From positions 124,001-188,000 of the forward strand of contig CAWEIK010000003.1 in NCBI GenBank assembly GCA_963809175.1: a stretch of 64,000 nt of DNA, read 5' to 3'. The notes beneath the pieces were generated by a model. It saw only the letters and a list, made by a program, of their open reading frames with translations, was not told the origin of the DNA and did not search any database. Position numbers and translations under genes: made by a program. The first letter of the stretch is position 1; every line of letters begins with the position of its first letter. This document shows, piece after piece, positions 25,528-34,673 of this stretch. Origin of the DNA: JACCTU01 sp963809175. GTDB taxonomy: Bacteria; Actinomycetota; Thermoleophilia; Gaiellales; Gaiellaceae.

Positions 25528-28500
25528 ATGGGGAAGATTTGGGGCCGTTCGGCCGTCTTGAGGTCAATGCCCAGGCTTCAGCGTGCCCGGAAGGTGCCGC
25601 CGGCTCCCGGCGTTTCTACACTTACGGGAGTGGAACGCAAGCTGGCGACCGTTCTCTTCGTCGACCTCGTCGATTCGACCGGGCTCGTCTCCACGACCGA
25701 CCCCGAGATCGTCCGCAGGCGCGTCGACCGTTTCTTCGAGCAGGCCTCCGAGTGCATCGAGAACCACGGGGGGCTCGTCGAGAAGTTCGCAGGGGACGCC
25801 GTGATGGCGGCCTTCGGCGTCCCGCAGGCCCACGAGGACGACGCCGAGCGCGCGATCCGCGCTGCGCTCGAGATCCTCGAGGCGACCGCCGACCTCGGAC
25901 TCGAGGCGCGCGTCGGGGTCGAGGCTGGCGAGGTCGTGGTCGGCGGCGGCGACTCGACGTTCGCGACCGGCGAGGCGATCAACCTCGCCGCGCGACTTCA
26001 GCAGAGCGCGTCCGCGAACCAGATCCTGATCGGCCCGAACGCGTACCGGCTGACGCTCGACCGGATCGAGGTCGAGGACGTCGGGCCCGTGCAGGTCCGC
26101 GGCCGAGACGAGCCGATCTGGGCCTGGCGTGCGCTGTCGGCCTACGACCGGGGAACGCGGATCTCCACCCTCCAGGCGTCCCTCGTCGGGCGCGACATCG
26201 AGCTGAGCCTGCTCGAGAACACGTACACGCGCGTCGTTCGCGACCGGCGTGCGCACCTCGTGACGATCTTCGGCGAGCCCGGAGTCGGCAAGAGCCGGCT
26301 CGCGCGCGAGTTCCTCGACACGCTCGAAGGCGCCACGGTGCTGCAGGGACGCTGCCTGCCGTACGGCGAGGGGATCACCTACTGGCCGCTCGCCGAGATG
26401 GTGAAGGTCTCCGCCGGCATCCACGACGACGAGCCGGTGCGCGAGGCATTCGACAAGCTGCGCGCGTGCTGCGAGGACGAGGCGATCGCCGACCTGCTCG
26501 CAAACGCGTCCGGCGTGCTCGAGGCCGTCGAAGCAGAGGCGACCGGCCAGGAGATCGCGTGGGCCGCGCGCGAGTGGGGCGCGAAGCTCGCCGAGCCGCA
26601 GCCGCTCGTGCTCGTCTTCGAGGACATCCACTGGGCGGAGGAGCCGCTGCTCGAGCTGATCGAGCACCTGGCCGAGTACGTACGTGACGCGCCGCTGATC
26701 ATCCTCGCGCTCGCTCGGCCCGAGCTGCTCGAGGTGCGGCCGTCGTGGGGCGGCGGCCGGTTGCGCTCGGCCGCGATCGAGCTCGAGCCGCTCGGGGACG
26801 CCGAAGCCGAGCAGCTGATCGACGCGCTGATGGCGGGGACGACACTCGGCCTGGAGTGCCGCGCGGAGATCCTCGACGTCACCGAGGGCAATCCCCTCTT
26901 CGTCGAGGAGACGATCCGCATGCTCGCCGAGTCCGACGGGACGCTGTCGATCGCCGCGGGCATGCCGAACACGCTGCAAGCGCTGATCGCCGCGCGCATC
27001 GACCGACTGCCCGCGGCCGAGAAGAGACTGATCCAGCGCGCGGCACTGATCGGCCGCATCTTCTGGGAGGGCGCGCTCACCCACCTGTCGCCCGAGCTCG
27101 ACGAGATCGGGACGCAGCTCGAGAGCCTCGTGCTTCGCGAGCTCGTCCTGCCGGAGACGCGCTCGACGATCACCGGCGAGCGCGCGTACAAGTTCAAGCA
27201 CGTGCTGATCCGCGAAGTCGCTTACGGCGGGCTCTCGAAGTCGGCGCGCGCGGCACAGCACGCGCGGTTCGCAGCGTGGCTCAAGGAGCGCGCCGGCGAG
27301 GAGCTGCTCGAGATCCGGGCGTTCCATCTCGATCGCGCGTCGTCGCTCCTCGCTGAGCTCGACGGGTCGACGCCGCCCGAGCTCGCGGTCGAGGCAGCCG
27401 AGGCGCTCGAGGCTGCGGGCCGGCGGTCGATGGCGCGCGAGTCCTTCACGACCGCGCGGAAGCTGTTCCTGCGCTCGGTCGAGCTCGAGCCGAACGTCGA
27501 GCGACGCTGGTACGCCGCGCGTGCCGCCCAGAGGCTCGGCGACATGCAAGCCGTGGCGGTGGAGATGGAGAAGGTGCGGGGGCTCGCGGTCGAGCAAGGC
27601 AGCAAGAAGCTCGAGGCGACCGCGCTGGCAGCGCTCGCCGAGGTCGCGCTCTACACGCAGGCCGACCTCCCGCGTGCGAAGGAGCTCGCGACGCAGGCGC
27701 TCGAGACCCTCCCGGACGACGCCCCGATCGGCGCGAAGATCGAGGCGCTCAACGTTCGCGTGCAGATCGCGAACTGGATCGGCGACCACGAGACAGCCGA
27801 GAAGTACCTCCGTCACGTGCTCGAAGCGGCGCACGACGCGGAGCGGAAGGACCTCGAGGCCAGCGCGATCCAGGGCCTCGCCTCGCTCTACATCACGAAG
27901 CTCGACCTCGACGCGGCGCGCCCGCTGCTCGAGCGCGGGAGGGAGCTCGCGGAGGAGAGCGGCGGCGTGCTCGTCAAGGCGGCGGTGCTCGAGCGCTGCG
28001 GCAACCTGAGCATGATCGAGGGGAACCTCGAGGCCGCTGAAGACTCGTTCACGCAGGCGCTCGACCTGTACCGCGAGGTGGGCTTCGAGGCGGGGATCGC
28101 CTGGGGGCTCAAGCACCTCGGCACGCTCGCGTGGAAGCGCGGCGATCTCTCGCAGGCGCAGGTCAGCTACCGCGAGGCCGTCAAGATCCTCAAGCGGCTG
28201 GGCGATCGCGCGTACCTGTGCGAGGCGCAGCGCTCGCTCGCGGAGCTGCTCGTCGACGACGGGCGCATCGACGAGGCGGAGCGCTTCGCACTCGAGGCTC
28301 GCGAGACCGTCGGCCCGCAGGACGCGCTCTCGCAGATCACGACGACGTTCGCACTCGGCGTCGTGCGCGCGGCGCAGGGGCGCGACGAGGAAGCCGAAGA
28401 GTTGTTCCTCTCCGCGCTCGAGCGCGCAGAGTCCGGCCCGTTCCGGCTGATCGAGCGCGAAGCGGTCGACCGCTACGCGCGCTTCCTGCGCGACCGCGGC

Positions 28501-28566
28501 CGCGACGACGAGGCGGCCCCCTTCGAGGACCGCCTCGCGTCAGGCCCGCTGGCCGCCGCTGCCTAG
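25528..28566 (+). CDS. class III adenylate/guanylate cyclase with AAA ATPase and TPR domains
   Basis: Up to 1012 residues. A class III cyclase domain (about 35-190) with metal Asp residues in FVDLVDSTGL and FAGDAVMAAFG; a STAND-type ATPase domain with Walker A GEPGVGKSR and Walker B LVLVFEDIHWAEEP; then a long helical TPR region to the end. Such proteins couple ligand or protein binding in the TPR part to cNMP synthesis. The start is uncertain: ATG 25528, ATG 25567 (preceded by GAGG) or GTG 25630 just before ERKLATVLF, where many relatives begin. Convergent with the LVIVD gene by 4 nt. Confidence 0.88.
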   Translation: MGKIWGRSAVLRSMPRLQRARKVPPAPGVSTLTGVERKLATVLFVDLVDSTGLVSTTDPEIVRRRVDRFFEQASECIENHGGLVEKFAGDAVMAAFGVPQAHEDDAERAIRAALEILEATADLGLEARVGVEAGEVVVGGGDSTFATGEAINLAARLQQSASANQILIGPNAYRLTLDRIEVEDVGPVQVRGRDEPIWAWRALSAYDRGTRISTLQASLVGRDIELSLLENTYTRVVRDRRAHLVTIFGEPGVGKSRLAREFLDTLEGATVLQGRCLPYGEGITYWPLAEMVKVSAGIHDDEPVREAFDKLRACCEDEAIADLLANASGVLEAVEAEATGQEIAWAAREWGAKLAEPQPLVLVFEDIHWAEEPLLELIEHLAEYVRDAPLIILALARPELLEVRPSWGGGRLRSAAIELEPLGDAEAEQLIDALMAGTTLGLECRAEILDVTEGNPLFVEETIRMLAESDGTLSIAAGMPNTLQALIAARIDRLPAAEKRLIQRAALIGRIFWEGALTHLSPELDEIGTQLESLVLRELVLPETRSTITGERAYKFKHVLIREVAYGGLSKSARAAQHARFAAWLKERAGEELLEIRAFHLDRASSLLAELDGSTPPELAVEAAEALEAAGRRSMARESFTTARKLFLRSVELEPNVERRWYAARAAQRLGDMQAVAVEMEKVRGLAVEQGSKKLEATALAALAEVALYTQADLPRAKELATQALETLPDDAPIGAKIEALNVRVQIANWIGDHETAEKYLRHVLEAAHDAERKDLEASAIQGLASLYITKLDLDAARPLLERGRELAEESGGVLVKAAVLERCGNLSMIEGNLEAAEDSFTQALDLYREVGFEAGIAWGLKHLGTLAWKRGDLSQAQVSYREAVKILKRLGDRAYLCEAQRSLAELLVDDGRIDEAERFALEARETVGPQDALSQITTTFALGVVRAAQGRDEEAEELFLSALERAESGPFRLIEREAVDRYARFLRDRGRDDEAAPFEDRLASGPLAAAA

Positions 28567-30025
28567 CCGGTCCGCCTCAGGATCCAGAGCCCGGAGTTCA
28601 TGTCGCTCGCGTAGACGAGCCCGGTCGCCTCGTCGACGACGGAGCCCCAGACCTGCGTCGTGTTCGTGAGCACGCCTCGCTGCGAGGGCTTGACCGGGTT
28701 CGTCGTCGCCGGAGGGACGAAGTAGGCAACTTCCCTCGGTGCACGCGGGTTGGCGACGTCGATCACGCGAATCCCGTCGGTGTACCAGGACGTGTAGAGC
28801 GTCGTCCCGACGAGGTAGTTGTTGTGGATCGTGTAGTCGCCGGCGCCTTGGTCGCTGCCGCCGATCGAGTTCGGCGTCCGGTACTCGCCGATCTGCCTCG
28901 GTGCGTTCAGCCTCGAGTAGTCCCACACCCGCAGGTAGCCGTGGCCTTTCTCGATCCCGGACCCGGAGGTCTTGCAGAAGTCTTCGTCGCCGTGAAGAGC
29001 AGCTTGCGCGCCTCGTCGTACTGGGACGAATGGCTGTCGATGTCCTCGTCGGTGCCGTAGACCGTGTGCCCCTTGTAGACGGGGCTCGCCGGTTCGTCGA
29101 GGTCGAGCGCGACGAAGCCGCTGTCCCAGTAGGCGATGAACGCGAGCTTCCCGTCGGCCGCAGGCTCGGCACTGTGCCCGTAGTTCCCGTCGGCATCGCA
29201 GCCTTGGGCCGCGAACGGCCCGCCGGCGTCCTGGATCGCCCACTCGGACACCTGCGACGGCGCCGTCGGGTTGGTGATGTCGCCAGAGCCGGAAGTCGCC
29301 GTCACCGTTGACGTCGCGGACGCCGGTGATCGTCGCGCACGTCCGGGTAGCCGACTCGCGGGCACGCTTCCGTACACGAACGTCCGTCCGAGGTCGGTGC
29401 GGTGCTGGACCTCGAGCTCGTGCACGCCGCGCGTGCAGCACGCCGTCTTGAGGTACCCGATCCGCACGGGGTTCGTCCGGCTGGGTGACGTCCCAGAGCA
29501 TGCAGCCCGCGCTCCGCGGCGATGTCGTAGCGATCGGAGCCGCAGTACTGGATGCCGCCGACCGCGATGTCGCGGCCGGCGTGCGCGCCGTACCTCGCGG
29601 TGAACACGACGACGTCCTCGATCGACGTGCCGATCGGGTTGACGAGCCGCGACACCCACTTCGCCTGCGCGGGCACACGCGCGTCGATGATCGCGGCACC
29701 GCGCGTCGACTCGTCGGCGGACAGAACCGCGTCGTTGCCGTGCGCCCAGTCGGAGAAGCCCCACTGGCCGACGTAGCGCGTACCCCTTGTAGCGTCCAGA
29801 CGTCCGCGTTGTAGCCGCGGCGGCGAGATCGACGTGCGCGACCGCTTCCATGTTCCAGACGGAGCCTGCCTTGATCCCGCCGTTGTACTGCAGCTCGGCC
29901 AGTCGCCCGAACTGCGCGTGCTCCTTGATCCCCTCGCCGCCGGGGTCTTGGCTTGCGGCGGTCGCGGCGACGACGACCATCAGCGTCGCCAGCACGACGA
30001 CGCCTCCCAGCACAGCTCGTTTCAT
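28563..30025 (-). CDS. secreted LVIVD-repeat protein (multiple frame breaks)
   Basis: About 480 residues if repaired. Signal peptide MKRAVLGGVVVLATLMVVVAATAA, then IKEHAQFGRLAELQYNGG. Pieces in three frames give GYNADVWTL, FSDWAHGNDAVLSADESTRGAAI, WVSRLVNPIGTSIEDVVVF, DGNYGHSAEPAADGKLAFIAYW and finally GIRVIDVANPRAPREVAYF with GLWILRRTG*, which are LVIVD beta-propeller-like repeats. At least seven single-base shifts are required between 29000 and 29840 (for example gggg at about 29784 and the break near 28975). Either this stretch is poorly sequenced or the gene is decaying; conservation on both sides of each break favours the former. Extracellular, function unknown. Confidence 0.7.
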
Positions 30026-30088
30026 CGACCCCCCCTCTGATGGCTCCGAGGACGGGATTCTAGACCTGCAGCGCAGGCATTCAAGCAC

Positions 30089-30923
30089 TCAAGGATGCAG
30101 CTCGCTGCGGCCGGCCTCGAGCGCGCGCGAATCGCGAGGCTCGACTCCAGGTCGGGCGCCTCGCTGATCACGGTCGCGGGCCGCTCGAAGCGCGGCGAGC
30201 GCCTCGCCCAGCGGCTCCGCGCGCAGCGTCCCCTCGCCGTAGGGCAGGTGCTTCGTCTCGTTGCGGTTCGCGTACGCGATGTCGGAGAAGTGGATGTGGA
30301 AGGGCGCGCCCGGCTCGAGGACGGCGTCCGCACCGGCGAGCGCCTCCTCGAACGAGCGACGCCTCCGTGTAGGCGCCGTCGCTCGTCGCGTGCATGTGCG
30401 CGAAGTCGATCACCGGCCGCACCCAGTCGAGCCGGGACGAGATCTCGAGCACGTCCTCGAGCGAGCCGAGCTCGCGGACGCGGCCCATCACCTCGATCCC
30501 GAACGGCACGCCGCGGTCCTTCTTCTCCAGGCGCTCGCGGAGCTCGCCGAGCTGCTCGACGACGGAGTCGATCGCCTCCTCGCGCGTGCGGCCGAGCAGG
30601 AAGCCGGGGTGGAAGACGACGAGCTCGGCGCCCGCGGTCTTCGCGATCCCGGCCGAGTGGTCGAGCATCCCGACGGCCATGTTGAGCTTCTTGCCACGTT
30701 CGGCGTGGCCCATGAAGCCGGCGATCGGCGCGTGCACGGACAGGACGATCCCGTGCTCTCGCGCGAGCTCGCCGAAGCGCTCGGCCCACGGGTAGTCCAT
30801 CCAGAACTTGCCCTCGAAGTCGATCTCGCAGGCCGTGTAGCCCCGCTCCAGCAGGATCTCGACCGCCGCCTCGGGGCTCTCCCGCGAGGGCACCCTGGCC
30901 CCGCCGAACCGCAGCTCTCCCAT
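30089..30923 (-). CDS. sugar phosphate isomerase/endonuclease IV-like TIM-barrel protein (frame breaks)
   Basis: About 275 residues. From ATG (complement 30921-30923): MGELRFGGARVPSRESPEAA, then HAPIAGFMG, LVVFHPGFLLGRTREEAI, FGIEVMGR and VIDFAHMHAT, the metal-ligand strands (His, Glu, Asp, His) of the xylose isomerase-like/AP endonuclease 2 family. One frame shift near 30365 leads to FHIHFSDIAYANRNETKHLPYGEG, another near 30190 to ERPATVISEAPDLESS. The last turn is uncertain and the stop is either 30089 or 30022. A DNA repair (Nfo-like) or sugar isomerase role cannot be separated by eye. Confidence 0.75.
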
Positions 30924-30965
30924 GGGGCAATCATGCCGTCCGACCCAGGTCCTACGCTTTCGGCC

Positions 30966-31208
30966 ATGCAGAAGACCCCCACCCGCATCGACCTCCTGGA
31001 GCTCGACATCGACCTTCGGCTCGCCGACCTCTGGCGCGAGGCCGGGGAGATCTCCGAGTGGAACATCGACGTCGTGGCCGCGTTCATGCGGGCCGCCTAC
31101 GGCAAGGGCTACTGCGACTCGCTCACCGAGGACTCCCCGGGGTCGCTCTGCGTCGACCACGGCTACCGCGTGCCCGCCAGGCGCGCAACCCAGGCCGAAC
31201 GCTCCTAA
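30966..31208 (+). CDS. hypothetical protein, 80 residues
   Basis: From ATG 30966, MQKTPTRIDLLELDIDLRLADL..., a soluble helical protein with FMRAAYGKGYCDSLTED in the middle and a Cys pair (GYC, SLC). No family recognised. Divergent from the TIM-barrel gene and 20 nt upstream of ccmE, so possibly in the cytochrome c maturation operon. Confidence 0.6.
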   Translation: MQKTPTRIDLLELDIDLRLADLWREAGEISEWNIDVVAAFMRAAYGKGYCDSLTEDSPGSLCVDHGYRVPARRATQAERS

Positions 31209-31228
31209 CCCGCGGCTAGACTCTCGGC

Positions 31229-31624
31229 GTGGCCCGGAGGTCGAACCCGGCGCGGCTCGTGCTCGCATTGTCCGTGGCGGCCGTGCTCGCGGTCTTCCTC
31301 GTCTACGTCTCGTTCGCCGGCGGCGGCACGCCCGCCGTCGAGCCCTCCGAGCTCAAGGGACGCGCCGAAGCCGTGGTGCTCAGCGGCAAGGTCGTGCCCG
31401 GCTCCGTGCAGACCATGGGGGAGGTCACGCGCTTCCGGCTCCGCGACGTCGAGGGGACGGCGACCGTCCCCGTGACCTACGCGGGCGGGCTGCCCGACCA
31501 GTTCAAGGCCGACCGCGATCTGCGGGTGAACGGCCGGCTGCGGCAGGGAGTCTTCGTGGGCGAGCCCGGCACGATGGTCACGAAGTGCCCCTCGAAGTAC
31601 GCGCCCAAGCAACGCTCGAGCTAA
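31229..31624 (+). CDS. ccmE: cytochrome c maturation protein CcmE, CxxxY type
   Basis: 131-residue periplasmic heme chaperone anchored by an N-terminal helix (about 11-30), followed by the OB-fold (VVPGSVQTMGEVTRFRLRD, VTYAGGLPDQFKADRDLRVNGRL). In most CcmE proteins heme is bound through His in HxxxY; here the motif is CPSKY at residues 120-124, so Cys replaces His. CxxxY CcmE variants are known from archaea and Desulfovibrio-type systems that lack CcmH. It is directly upstream of ccmF (3-nt gap). Start GTG 31229. Confidence 0.9.
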   Translation: MARRSNPARLVLALSVAAVLAVFLVYVSFAGGGTPAVEPSELKGRAEAVVLSGKVVPGSVQTMGEVTRFRLRDVEGTATVPVTYAGGLPDQFKADRDLRVNGRLRQGVFVGEPGTMVTKCPSKYAPKQRSS

Positions 31625-31627
31625 CGC

Positions 31628-33607
31628 ATGGCTGAGCTCGGCCGCGCGGCACTCGTCGTCTGCCTCGGGCTCTGCCTGTACGCGCTCGTCGCGGGCTCGT
31701 GGGCGCTCGTCGCGCGGCGCAGGCGCCTCGCGGTCTCCGCGCAGAACGCGCTCGTGGCCGCGTTCGCGTCCGCGCTCGTCGGCTCGATCGTCCTCGTCGT
31801 CGCGCTCGTGCGGCACGACTTCTCGCTCGTCTACGTCGCGAGGCTGACGAGCGAGCAACTCCCGCTCGGCTACACGCTCTCCGCCTTCTGGGGCGGGCAG
31901 GAGGGCTCGCTGCTGCTGTGGTTGCTCGTGCTGACGGGCTACGCCGCGCTCGTGGTCGCGACGTCGCGGCGCCGCCGGTCCGAGCTGCTGCCGTGGGTCG
32001 TCCCGCCGCTCGCGCTCGTCGCGCTCTTCTTCGCGTTCATGCTCGTGGCGATCTCGAGCCCGTTCGACACGCAGCTCGCGCCGGCGAACGGCGCCGGGCT
32101 GAACCCGAGCCTGCAGAACCCGTACATGGTCGCGCACCCGCCGCTGCTCTACCTCGGCTACGTCGGCCTCACGATCCCGTGGGCGTTCGGGATGGGTGCG
32201 CTGCTCGCGCGCCGCGCGGACGAGGCGTGGATCATCGCGACGCGGCGCTGGACGCTCGTCGCCTGGACGGCGCTCGGGGTCGGCCAGCTGCTCGGCGCGA
32301 AGTGGGCGTACGAGGAGATCGGCTGGGGCGGCTACTTCGCGTGGGACCCCGTCGAGAACGCCGCGCTGATGCCGTGGCTCGCGGCGACCGCGTTCCTGCA
32401 CTCGGTGATGATCCAGGAGAAGCGCGGGATGCTGAAGGTCTGGAACCTGCTGCTCGTGATCCTCGCGTTCGGGCTGTCGCTCTTCGGGACGTTCCTGACG
32501 CGCTCGGGGATCCTCGACTCGATCCACTCGTTCACCGAGAGCTCGATCGGGCCGTGGTTCCTCGGCTTCATCGTGCTCGTGCTGACGCTCTCGATCGTGC
32601 TCGTGTTCTTGCGCCTGCCGCTCCTTCGCTCGCGCACGCGGCTCGAGTCGCTGGTGTCGCGCGAGGCGACGTTCCTCTACAACAACCTGCTGCTCGTCGC
32701 GCTCTGCCTGACGATCCTCTGGGGCGTGATCTGGCCGTTGCTCTCGGAGGCGGTGCGCGGCGAGGCGAGCGTCGTCGCCGGCCCGTACTACAACTTCTTC
32801 CTGCGCGTCTTCGGGCTGCCGCTCCTGTTGTTGATGGGGCTGGCGCCGCTCGTCGCCTGGCGGCGCGCGTCGCTTCGCTCGCTCGGTGCGTCGTTCGCGT
32901 GGCCGGCCGGGATCGCGGCGGCCGTCGCGGTCGTCCTGCTCGCGCTCGGTGCGGGCTCGTCGCCTGTCGGCCTGCTCGCGTACACCTTCTCCGCCTTCGT
33001 GCTCGGCTCGATCGGCTACGAGTTCGTGCGCGGCACTCGGGCGCGGCGCTCGCTCGAAGGCGGTAGCCGCCTGCAGGCGTTCTCGTCGCTCGTCGGTCGA
33101 AACCGCCGGCGCTACGGCGGCTACGTCGTGCACGCGGCGATCGTCCTGCTCGCGATCGGCGTCGCGGGCTCCGCCTACGACACCGTGCGCGAGGGGCGCC
33201 TGGACCGCGGCGAGCGGCTCGAGGTGGCGGGCTACACGCTCACCTACCTCGGCACGACGGAGCGGATGAGCGCGAACGCCCGCGAACTGCGGGCCCGAGT
33301 CGCCGTCCAGCGCGACGGGCGTGACCTCGGGGTCATCGAACCGGGCAAGAACTTCTACCCCGTCGAGCAGCAGGTCTCCGCGGAACCCGCGATCCGCGCC
33401 GACGCGATGAGCCTCGGCGACCTGTTCGTCATCCTCGAGAACTCGAACCCCGACGGAAGCGTGCGCCTGAAGGCGCTCGTCAACCCACTCGTCAACCTGA
33501 TCTGGCTCGCCGGTCTCGTTTTCCTCACCGGCTCGCTGATCGCGCTCTGGCCCGACCCCGCCGAGGAGCGGCGATTGCTCGAGCGCTACGCGCTCGTACC
33601 CGCATGA
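31628..33607 (+). CDS. ccmF: cytochrome c heme lyase subunit CcmF
   Basis: 659 residues, polytopic (about 13-15 helices), attaches heme from CcmE to apocytochrome c at the outer face of the membrane. The WWD-type signature region reads GWGGYFAWDPVENAALMPWL, preceded by FWGGQEGSLLLWLL, and the periplasmic His sites lie in MVAHPPLLYLGYVG and SVMIQEKRG surroundings. Overlaps the next gene by 4 nt (ATGA). With ccmE this shows a System I cytochrome c pathway; ccmA-D and ccmG/H are not in the window. Confidence 0.94.
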   Translation: MAELGRAALVVCLGLCLYALVAGSWALVARRRRLAVSAQNALVAAFASALVGSIVLVVALVRHDFSLVYVARLTSEQLPLGYTLSAFWGGQEGSLLLWLLVLTGYAALVVATSRRRRSELLPWVVPPLALVALFFAFMLVAISSPFDTQLAPANGAGLNPSLQNPYMVAHPPLLYLGYVGLTIPWAFGMGALLARRADEAWIIATRRWTLVAWTALGVGQLLGAKWAYEEIGWGGYFAWDPVENAALMPWLAATAFLHSVMIQEKRGMLKVWNLLLVILAFGLSLFGTFLTRSGILDSIHSFTESSIGPWFLGFIVLVLTLSIVLVFLRLPLLRSRTRLESLVSREATFLYNNLLLVALCLTILWGVIWPLLSEAVRGEASVVAGPYYNFFLRVFGLPLLLLMGLAPLVAWRRASLRSLGASFAWPAGIAAAVAVVLLALGAGSSPVGLLAYTFSAFVLGSIGYEFVRGTRARRSLEGGSRLQAFSSLVGRNRRRYGGYVVHAAIVLLAIGVAGSAYDTVREGRLDRGERLEVAGYTLTYLGTTERMSANARELRARVAVQRDGRDLGVIEPGKNFYPVEQQVSAEPAIRADAMSLGDLFVILENSNPDGSVRLKALVNPLVNLIWLAGLVFLTGSLIALWPDPAEERRLLERYALVPA

Positions 33608-33927
33608 TCGTCGGGTTGCTGCTCGGGGCGCTGCTCGCGCTTGCCGTCGTCGTGTACGTCGCTGCGCCGTTCCTGCGCGAGCCCGACGCACCACTCGATC
33701 GACTTGCCGAACCGGACGGCCTCGAGCTGAGACGCCTCGCGCTGATCGAAGAGCGCGATCGTTCGCAGGACGCGCTCCGCGAGCTCGAGTTCGACCACCG
33801 CACGGGAAAGCTCTCCGACGAGGACTACCGCTCGCTCGTCGGGCCGCTCCGCCGCCGCGTCGCCGAGGCGAGGCGTGCGCTCGAGCCGCGTGGGGAAGGG
33901 AGGGAGCGTGTCCGCGCCGCCGGCTAA
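33604..33927 (+). CDS. small membrane-anchored coiled-coil protein in the ccm cluster (CcmI/CycH N-terminus-like)
   Basis: 107 residues: one N-terminal helix (IVGLLLGALLALAVVVYVAAPFL), then a charged coiled-coil (RRLALIEERDRSQDALRELEFDHRTGKLSDEDYRSL). This resembles the N-terminal part of CcmI, which in other bacteria presents apocytochrome to the lyase, and the LEFD...GKLxxEDY motif is typical of it. ATG overlaps the ccmF stop. The TPR part of CcmI is missing. Confidence 0.7.
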   Translation: MIVGLLLGALLALAVVVYVAAPFLREPDAPLDRLAEPDGLELRRLALIEERDRSQDALRELEFDHRTGKLSDEDYRSLVGPLRRRVAEARRALEPRGEGRERVRAAG

Positions 33928-34597
33928 CTGCGCCAACTGCAGCGCGCCGCTTCCGAGCGGAGCGCGCTTCTGCGCGGCGTGCGGAACGCCGGTCCGAAGC
34001 GGCGACACCGTGCGCGCAGAGGTGCCGCCGAACGAGACCGGGCCCGTTCCGGTGACGGTCGCGCAAGCGACGCCGCGCTGGTTCGGGCTCGCCCCGCCGA
34101 CCGGTCTCTTCGCGCTCGCCGTCGTGCTGCTCGTCGTCGCCGTCGTGCTGCTCGTGCTGGGGATGTGGGTGGCCGGGCTCGTCCTGCTCGGGCTCGCGCT
34201 GCTCTTCGCCGCGGGCTTCCTCGAAGCCGGGCGACGGAAGCCGGACACGCCGATCGTGACCGCCTCGGTCGGTGCCGTCGACTCTGCGCGGGCACGGGCG
34301 GGCTACACGGCGCAGGCGTTCCTCACGCGCTCCTCGGCCCGCAAGGAGATCGGGCGGCGCCGGGGTGAGGCGATGCGGCTCCAGGGCGATCGCGAGCGGC
34401 TCCTCGCGCAGCTCGGCGCGGCCGTCTACGCAGGCGCCGACGGGACGGCCGAACGAGCGTCGATCGCGGCTCTGGACGAACGGCTCGCCGGCCTCGAGCA
34501 GGAGGCCTCCGAGATCGCGGCGAGCGCCCAGGAGCGCGTCCAGGCCGCCAGGAGGCAGGTTCAGCCCACCGAGATCAGGAAACCGGACGGCGACTAG
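33908..34597 (+). CDS. zinc-ribbon membrane coiled-coil protein
   Basis: 229 residues from GTG 33908 (ribosome site GGGAGGGA just upstream), overlapping the previous gene by 20 nt. An N-terminal zinc ribbon CANC...CAAC (residues about 8-29), two adjacent membrane helices (about 64-80 and 82-103), then a long coiled-coil (about 145-215). No known family function. Its position in the ccm operon, followed by an M23 peptidase, suggests an envelope role. Confidence 0.7.
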   Translation: MSAPPANCANCSAPLPSGARFCAACGTPVRSGDTVRAEVPPNETGPVPVTVAQATPRWFGLAPPTGLFALAVVLLVVAVVLLVLGMWVAGLVLLGLALLFAAGFLEAGRRKPDTPIVTASVGAVDSARARAGYTAQAFLTRSSARKEIGRRRGEAMRLQGDRERLLAQLGAAVYAGADGTAERASIAALDERLAGLEQEASEIAASAQERVQAARRQVQPTEIRKPDGD

Positions 34598-34673
34598 CGT
34601 TAGAATTCGCTACCCTCACGCAGGATTCCGCGCCCGGCAGGGACAGCCGAGCGCCCGACGAAGTCAGCCACGC

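Noticed and set aside
31205..34066. 953-residue minus-strand open frame opposite ccmE/ccmF
   Set aside because: Composition is almost all Arg, Glu, Asp, Ala and Gly with no domain; the plus strand carries real genes.
34598..34673. Possible cyclic di-AMP riboswitch before the M23 peptidase gene
   Set aside because: Such riboswitches often precede cell-wall hydrolase genes, but the 76-nt gap is too short and the conserved core could not be found.
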